22,500 bases of DNA, taken from positions 79,999 to 102,498 of the forward strand of contig CAUYUJ010018905.1 of assembly GCA_963575745.1 (NCBI GenBank), written 5' to 3'. This document shows positions 18,136 through 22,500 of this stretch, in pieces (position 1 is the stretch's first letter; every line of letters starts with the position of its first letter). The notes below the pieces were generated by a model that saw only the letters and a list, made by a program, of their open reading frames with translations, was not told the DNA's origin and did no database searches. Made by a program: the position numbers and the translations under genes. This DNA is from Prorocentrum cordatum. Taxonomy: Eukaryota; Sar; Dinophyceae; Prorocentrales; Prorocentraceae.

Positions 18136-21100
18136 ATGACGGCGTGGGACCCCTTCAAGGATCCCGACCAGGGGGGGCAGACACAGCTAGACCCACCCTG
18201 CGGCGAGCAGACGGCGGCAGTCATGGAGGAGCCCCCCCCCCCCCCACCTGATGGCCTTGGGACCGATGCAGACAGGCTGGAAATTCACGGTCACCATCGC
18301 TGCGCGTCATTATCCAGGCTCCAGGCACTCACGGCGACGTTCGTGCGGGGAGCCCAGGCCAGGGCCCTGGGCAAGAGCAAGTTGCAATCCACAAGATGGG
18401 TGAAGGCTAGTTGGAAATGTAGCCCTGGTGCGCTCCATCGGCACGTGAAGGACCCCAGCCATGAGGTCCTAGAGTTGCAGGGCACAGGCGATCCAGACGC
18501 CATCATGACCGCCAGAACCGACAACTGGCGAGAGATATGGAGAGACTCAGTTGACACCTTGGCGGACATCCAGGGCGCCCTCTCTCGAGCTCGGCTTCAG
18601 ACTCGGCCCCAGGACCCCCCTCCCACCTCCATGGAGGATTTCGACGGCGCGGTCGCCCGTATGTCCGCCAAGAAGGCCACGGGCATTGGCAACTTCACGG
18701 TGGATGGTGTGACCAGGCTCCCTCGAGCAGGCAGGCAGGCTTGCCTCCAACTGCTCCACCGCTGCGAAGAGGCAGGGGCCTGGCCAGAACAGATGCACGC
18801 CACCCTCGGCGCTGTCGCCCCGAAGCCGCAGGGGGGTGACAGGGTGCTGGGCCTTCCCCCAACCCTCGGCAAGATCTGGTCGCAGGCCCGCGCTTCGCCA
18901 GCAAATAGGTGGCCGTCGGGTCTGGAGGCGCATTGGGACACAGCCTTGGCTGGGCCCTCGGCCCTCCGAGCCGCGATGATCAGGCCCCTCATGGACGAGG
19001 CAGTGACCGCCAACGGCAAGCACGTGGCCTGCCTGCTATTGGACCTCACTAAGTTTTACGACAGTGTTTCTTTGGTTCTGCCCCCACAGCTTGCTGAGCG
19101 GACGAATTACCCCATGATTGTGGCGCTCATGGAAGTGCGAATGCGCCTGGCCCCTCGATATCCCAGGGCTAAATCATGGATCAGCCCACGAACCATGGAC
19201 ACGAGATCTCTCGTGGCTGGCAGTCCGCGGGGCGTCAACTTGGCCAAGCTATTCCTCCACCCGATATTGGAGCACGTGCACAAGATCAGGCCCATCCCCG
19301 CGCCGCGCACCCACGTGGACGACACCTCAGCCAGAGTTGAAGACAGCTCAGAGCAAGTAGTGAGCCAAGCAACTAATCAGGTTGGCCTTGAGCTTGCTGA
19401 GCAATTTCGCCAGTACCGCGTAGTACTGTCCGACAAGTCCACGATCATAGCCTCCAGCAGGACACTGGGGAAGCGCATTGCCAGGGCGTTGTCGGGCCAT
19501 GGTCTCCCCATATCATACGCGAGTCAGGCCACCGACCTTGGCCTCGACACTACCGCAGGCAAGCGCAGATCTGCCAAGAAAACGACGGCCCGCAGAGACA
19601 ATGCCCGTCGACGGCATGGTCGCATTCGTCGCTTACGACAGCTTGGCACGAAGGTCCACACTGAGGTTTCGGGGCTATGGCCGACTGGTGCTCTACCGCA
19701 GGCTGCGCACGGTCATCAGGCGGCGGGCGTGCCTCCATCCCTTGTGTTGGCCCTCAGACGGCAGGCCAGCAGTGCCATTGCTGGGGCCAAGAAGGGCCGC
19801 TGCCTGACGCCGGCGTTGGCATGCACCCTACAGGAGCGGGACCCCGCCATACAGCTCCAAGTCAGTTTGATCATGACCTGGTTTGAGATTTGGTTTAGCC
19901 ATCCCGAGCCCCACCCTGCCGCTCGCCTTGCCTGGTCCGTCATCAAGCAAAATGTACTCCACAAACAGAACGCCTCCTGGAACCGTGTTCGAGGGCCAAT
20001 AGGAGCAGTTATCGCTACCCTTCACCAGGCGAGGTGGATACCTCGCTCTCCTGGGGCCTGGGAGAGACCAACTGACAACGGCTCGGACACGTGGACCTTC
20101 CCACCGCATGGCTCCGAGGACTCCAATGCTGCCGACGCCATGGAGTTAGTAGACGACTTCATCCATGATCGGAAAGCACAGCTGTGGGCTTTGGCAGCTA
20201 ACCATGTGGACCCCAGCGACCTGCACCACGGAGCGGACTTCCCTGGCGCCACTCGGGAGTTGCATCGTTTTGAGCAGCAGGCAAAGACCGATCTGTGGGC
20301 TGCCACTCTCACGGTGGACACGGGGGGCCAGTGGCCCAGAGAACGTCAATTCGCGGCTGGCTATTCTTGTTCGAGAATGTGCGGGCGTAGTGGGAAAGAG
20401 CCTGAGACGGCATACCACCGTGCTTGGGGCTGCGAGAAAAATAAGATCTTTGGGGACGGCTCAGGAGGCCTGTACAGCACTGATCCTAGTCATAGGCGTT
20501 GTGGCTCCGCGATCGTTGCGCTCGATCAGAGCCCCTGCAGCCCCGCTAATTGGATCCCGCTTTGGGGAGCTTCTTTGCCGCTGTCTGGACCGAGCTTCGA
20601 GCGTTCATCATTGCGTTTGAGCTCCTGCCGATGCCATTTCAGTCTGTCACTGATCATTTGCCTTTGTCCCTTGCTTGGAAGCGCGGGAGGTGCGAGCGTC
20701 CCGCCCCCAAGGAACAACATTCGGATTTGTGGAAAGAGATCCGCGCCCTCGCCCGCCGCAGGTCCTCTCCCATCCTCGTGGCCTGGACGGCCTCACACCT
20801 GGAGCAGGACCCCGATCGGCTCAGGTCCTGGGACGAGGCCTTCGCTGCGGTCGGCAACGCGGCGGCGGACGCGCTGGCCAGTCAGGCCTCGGCGCGAGGA
20901 CTCGCTCTCTCCCTCCCTCCAGGTTGGGACTTGCACGCCGTTGACCGCATTGATGCGGAGACGGCTCAGATTCGAGCAAGGCTCAGAAGGAGTCTGCTCG
21001 ATACGATCGATATCGACGGATGGGAGGGGGAGTGGGCGGGGGGGCGACTGTCAGCGCATGCTTCTTATTTCCAGGAGAGACCGAGCCCTCAGCCAATCCA

Positions 21101-21561
21101 CACACCAGTTTGTGAGAGAGGGCAAGCGTTGGATTTGCTCGCGGTGTAGGGAATTTGTCACCACCACCTCACTGCTCACGGCCGCGGCGCGAGAGTGTCC
21201 AGGGGCTCCTCTTGGCAGGACCAGCTTTCCCACCGCTGCTGGGGTCGTGGTCAGAGAAATTGTTGGCCCCGCCTGGCTCGGTTCAGTTTCTGCCCACCCC
21301 AGTCACCAGATCTGGGCGTGGGATCTCCATAATCTTCGGTTCTGTGCCAAGTGCGGCCTCACGTCCACTACTGACCCTCGGCATTTGCAGGTCGTGTGCC
21401 CTCCCCTCCGCAGTCGCAAGGGGCACGAGAACCTAGCGAGGATTGCGAAGGGTAAGCACCCCTCTTACAGGACTCCGAGGTCAGCGTACTCCGCCAGGGT
21501 AGACATCCCTGCGGGCCTTGCTGCTGCTGCTGCTGCAGACGAGGAACAAGGTCCCCCTTGA
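18136..21561 (+). CDS. Retroelement ORF2 C-terminal part: reverse transcriptase, RNase H start, Cys-rich tail
   Basis: One frame stays open from TGA at 17929 to TGA at 21559; the first ATG is at 18136 (1141 codons), though the true product would begin upstream. RT motifs: fingers SMEDFDGAVARMSAKKATGI near 18630; motif A LLLDLTKFYDSV (Asp codon 19042); motif B SLVAGSPRGVNLAKLF (near 19210-19250); motif C HVDD (Asp codons 19318 and 19321); downstream GLELAEQFRQYRVVLSDKS and basic helices. HVDD replaces the usual F/YxDD. FGDGSGG (Asp codon 20455) opens an RNase H domain whose remainder is in another frame. The tail has WICSRCREF and FCAKCGLTSTTDPRHLQVVC Cys pairs, a likely zinc-binding domain, then GKHPSYRTPR. 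It would synthesise cDNA at the nicked target. The reading between about 20500 and 21040 in this frame is probably not native. Confidence 0.8.
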   Translation: MTAWDPFKDPDQGGQTQLDPPCGEQTAAVMEEPPPPPPDGLGTDADRLEIHGHHRCASLSRLQALTATFVRGAQARALGKSKLQSTRWVKASWKCSPGALHRHVKDPSHEVLELQGTGDPDAIMTARTDNWREIWRDSVDTLADIQGALSRARLQTRPQDPPPTSMEDFDGAVARMSAKKATGIGNFTVDGVTRLPRAGRQACLQLLHRCEEAGAWPEQMHATLGAVAPKPQGGDRVLGLPPTLGKIWSQARASPANRWPSGLEAHWDTALAGPSALRAAMIRPLMDEAVTANGKHVACLLLDLTKFYDSVSLVLPPQLAERTNYPMIVALMEVRMRLAPRYPRAKSWISPRTMDTRSLVAGSPRGVNLAKLFLHPILEHVHKIRPIPAPRTHVDDTSARVEDSSEQVVSQATNQVGLELAEQFRQYRVVLSDKSTIIASSRTLGKRIARALSGHGLPISYASQATDLGLDTTAGKRRSAKKTTARRDNARRRHGRIRRLRQLGTKVHTEVSGLWPTGALPQAAHGHQAAGVPPSLVLALRRQASSAIAGAKKGRCLTPALACTLQERDPAIQLQVSLIMTWFEIWFSHPEPHPAARLAWSVIKQNVLHKQNASWNRVRGPIGAVIATLHQARWIPRSPGAWERPTDNGSDTWTFPPHGSEDSNAADAMELVDDFIHDRKAQLWALAANHVDPSDLHHGADFPGATRELHRFEQQAKTDLWAATLTVDTGGQWPRERQFAAGYSCSRMCGRSGKEPETAYHRAWGCEKNKIFGDGSGGLYSTDPSHRRCGSAIVALDQSPCSPANWIPLWGASLPLSGPSFERSSLRLSSCRCHFSLSLIICLCPLLGSAGGASVPPPRNNIRICGKRSAPSPAAGPLPSSWPGRPHTWSRTPIGSGPGTRPSLRSATRRRTRWPVRPRREDSLSPSLQVGTCTPLTALMRRRLRFEQGSEGVCSIRSISTDGRGSGRGGDCQRMLLISRRDRALSQSTHQFVREGKRWICSRCREFVTTTSLLTAAARECPGAPLGRTSFPTAAGVVVREIVGPAWLGSVSAHPSHQIWAWDLHNLRFCAKCGLTSTTDPRHLQVVCPPLRSRKGHENLARIAKGKHPSYRTPRSAYSARVDIPAGLAAAAAADEEQGPP
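20455..21149 (+). pseudogene. RNase H domain of element 2, split by a frameshift
   Basis: The first catalytic Asp is in the RT frame (FGDGSGG, 20455). The remaining motifs are in the +3 frame: WTELRAFIIAFELL (Glu codon 20592), SVTDHLPLSLAWKRG (Asp codon 20652), LVAWTASHLEQDPDR (His codon 20796) and VGNAAADALASQASARG (Asp codon 20868). All four acidic positions and the His typical of type I RNase H are present, so the domain is intact at residue level but needs one shift between 20457 and 20590 and a second near 21040 to rejoin the Cys-rich tail. The domain degrades template RNA during integration. Confidence 0.75.
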
Positions 21562-21569
21562 ACTCTGAA

Positions 21570-21589
21570 CTCCGCCCTCCGCCCTCCGC
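21570..21589 (+). repeat. Right target-site duplication of element 2
   Basis: CTCCGCCCTCCGCCCTCCGC, identical to 14931-14950, eight bases after the ORF2 stop codon. Confidence 0.75.
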
Positions 21590-22172
21590 AATCCTCCCTC
21601 CTCCCCTCCCTCCCTCCCTCCTTTCCTTCATCCCTCCCTCCCTCCTCCCTCCCCTCCATCCCTCCCTCCCCCCATCCCTCCCTCCCCCCCCCCCCTCCCT
21701 CTCCCCTCCCTCCCTCCCTCCTCCTCCCCTCCCCTCCCTCCATCCTCCCTCCCTTCTCCTCCCCCCCCCTCCCTCCCTCCCCCTCCCTCCCCCCTTATCC
21801 CTCCCCCTCCTCCCCCCCCGCTCCTCCCCCCCTCCCCCCCCCTCCCCCTCCCTCCCCTCTCCCCCCCTCCCTCCCTCCCTCCCCCTCCCTCCCCTCCCTC
21901 CCCTCCTTCGCCTCCCTCCCCTCCCTCCCCTCCCTCCCCTCCCTCCCTCCCTCCTTCCCCTCTCCTCCTTCTCTCCCCTCCCTTCCCCACATCCCCTCTC
22001 CTCCCCTCCCCTCCCCTCCCCTCCCGTTCCCCCCTCCCTCCCCTCCCTCCCCTCCCTCCCGCCCCCCTCCACTCCCCCCTCCCTCCCCTCCCCTCCCTCC
22101 CCTCCCCCCTCCCCTCCTCCTCCTCCCCTCCTCCTCCTCCTCCTCCTCCTCCTCCTCCTCCTCCTCCTCCTC
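21590..22172. repeat. CCCTCC polypyrimidine array, right flank of element 2
   Basis: Continuation of the array at 14255-14930, passing from CCCTCC variants into a pure CTC run at about 22128-22171. The Pro/Ser-rich and Gly/Glu/Arg-rich ORFs are artefacts. Confidence 0.95.
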
Positions 22173-22500
22173 ATCCAGGACTCGCGCGGGGGTTCCAGGA
22201 GCGCCCCAGACACGAGGGCACGGGGTTTGGGGACGGGGCGACAGAGGCTCCGGGCTCTTGGGGGGGAGGAGGACCCCCCCCCTGGCTTCACTGCTTGCAC
22301 GCCCAACGCGGGGTACCGACCTCCAGGACAGCCCAGCGGCAATGCCGGCGGTCCTGCATTCACAACGCACGCTCGCACGGCGCATTAATCTCATCAGGGC
22401 AGCGCCTCGCTACAGATATAGTCGGGTGAGTCTTCCTCAATTTGGCACGCTTAAGAGTTAGTCTCGTCGCGGTGAATTGGCTACCAAACACATGTGCTTG
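22173..22500. other. Non-repetitive right end of window
   Basis: Mixed GC-rich sequence without a recognised gene. TATAGTCGGGTGAGTCTTCC near 22418 faintly resembles the ends of the MITE family, but the window stops before a partner end could be seen. Confidence 0.4.

Larger units (their letters stand above)
14951..21569 (+). mobile_element. LINE-like non-LTR retroelement (element 2) with 5' spliced-leader relic
   Basis: A 6.6-kb insertion bounded by a perfect 20-bp direct repeat. Order on the plus strand: C run, spliced-leader relic (14962-14981), coiled-coil ORF1 (to 16164), AP-type endonuclease (about 16165-16830), linker, RT (about 18600-19500), RNase H (20440-20900) and a Cys-rich C-terminus ending at 21561. 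The 3' UTR is only about 8 bp and has no poly-A. The order ORF1-EN-RT-RNase H fits I/R1/Tad-type LINEs; the clade is not resolved. Several frame changes interrupt ORF2. The full-length 5' end and exact duplication suggest a rather recent insertion. Confidence 0.85.

Noticed and set aside
21558-22394. Pro/Ser-rich plus ORF and Gly/Glu/Arg-rich minus ORFs
   Set aside because: They translate the CCCTCC/CTC array and start only after the element boundary.
22418-22437. Possible third MITE end
   Set aside because: Similarity to the inverted-repeat end is short and imperfect, and the window ends before a partner could be seen.

Overview
This window looks like nuclear DNA of a dinoflagellate. It is GC-rich and dominated by simple-sequence arrays and decayed retroelements, with no compact operons, no bacterial-style gene packing and no recognisable tRNA or rRNA gene. 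The best taxonomic clue is at 14962-14981. This 20-nt string differs at one position from the last 20 nt of the conserved dinoflagellate spliced leader (SL), and it sits at the 5' end of a LINE-like retroelement. The genus cannot be decided from the sequence alone.

Layout. 1-2615 is an enormous alternating purine-pyrimidine (TG/CG) array interrupted by a 430-bp non-repetitive island (778-1205). A CTGT array (2616-2700) follows. Next is a 3.35-kb broken retroelement (element 1, 2701-6046) with a reverse transcriptase (RT) domain (YYDD) and a C-terminal nuclease-like domain. CTGT and TG arrays resume from 6047 to 6535. 6536-9900 is mostly non-repetitive and may hold exons of an unrecognised minus-strand gene. 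Two copies of a 165-bp inverted-repeat (MITE-like) element lie at 6980-7144 and 9940-10103. A second, unrelated inverted-repeat element with 64-bp arms lies at 10288-10504. A minus-strand fragment of an RNase H/zinc-finger retroelement (element 3) occupies about 10740-11853. 12250-13120 has no confident gene. CCT, CAC and CCCTCC arrays plus a 204-bp tandem repeat fill 13124-14930.

The largest feature is element 2 (14951-21569), a 6.6-kb non-LTR retroelement bounded by a perfect 20-bp direct repeat and inserted in a polypyrimidine array that continues to about 22172. Its order is SL relic, coiled-coil ORF1, AP-type endonuclease (three frames), RT (HVDD), RNase H (frameshifted) and a Cys-rich C-terminus. 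ORF1 would package RNA, the endonuclease would nick the target, the RT would prime from the nick and RNase H would remove template RNA. The frameshifts and a lost endonuclease glutamate suggest that this copy is dead, or that the assembly has homopolymer errors.

The window is therefore a palimpsest of retroelements and miniature transposons nested in microsatellites. The two larger retroelements both sit inside simple repeats and both carry SL-like sequence at their 5' junction.
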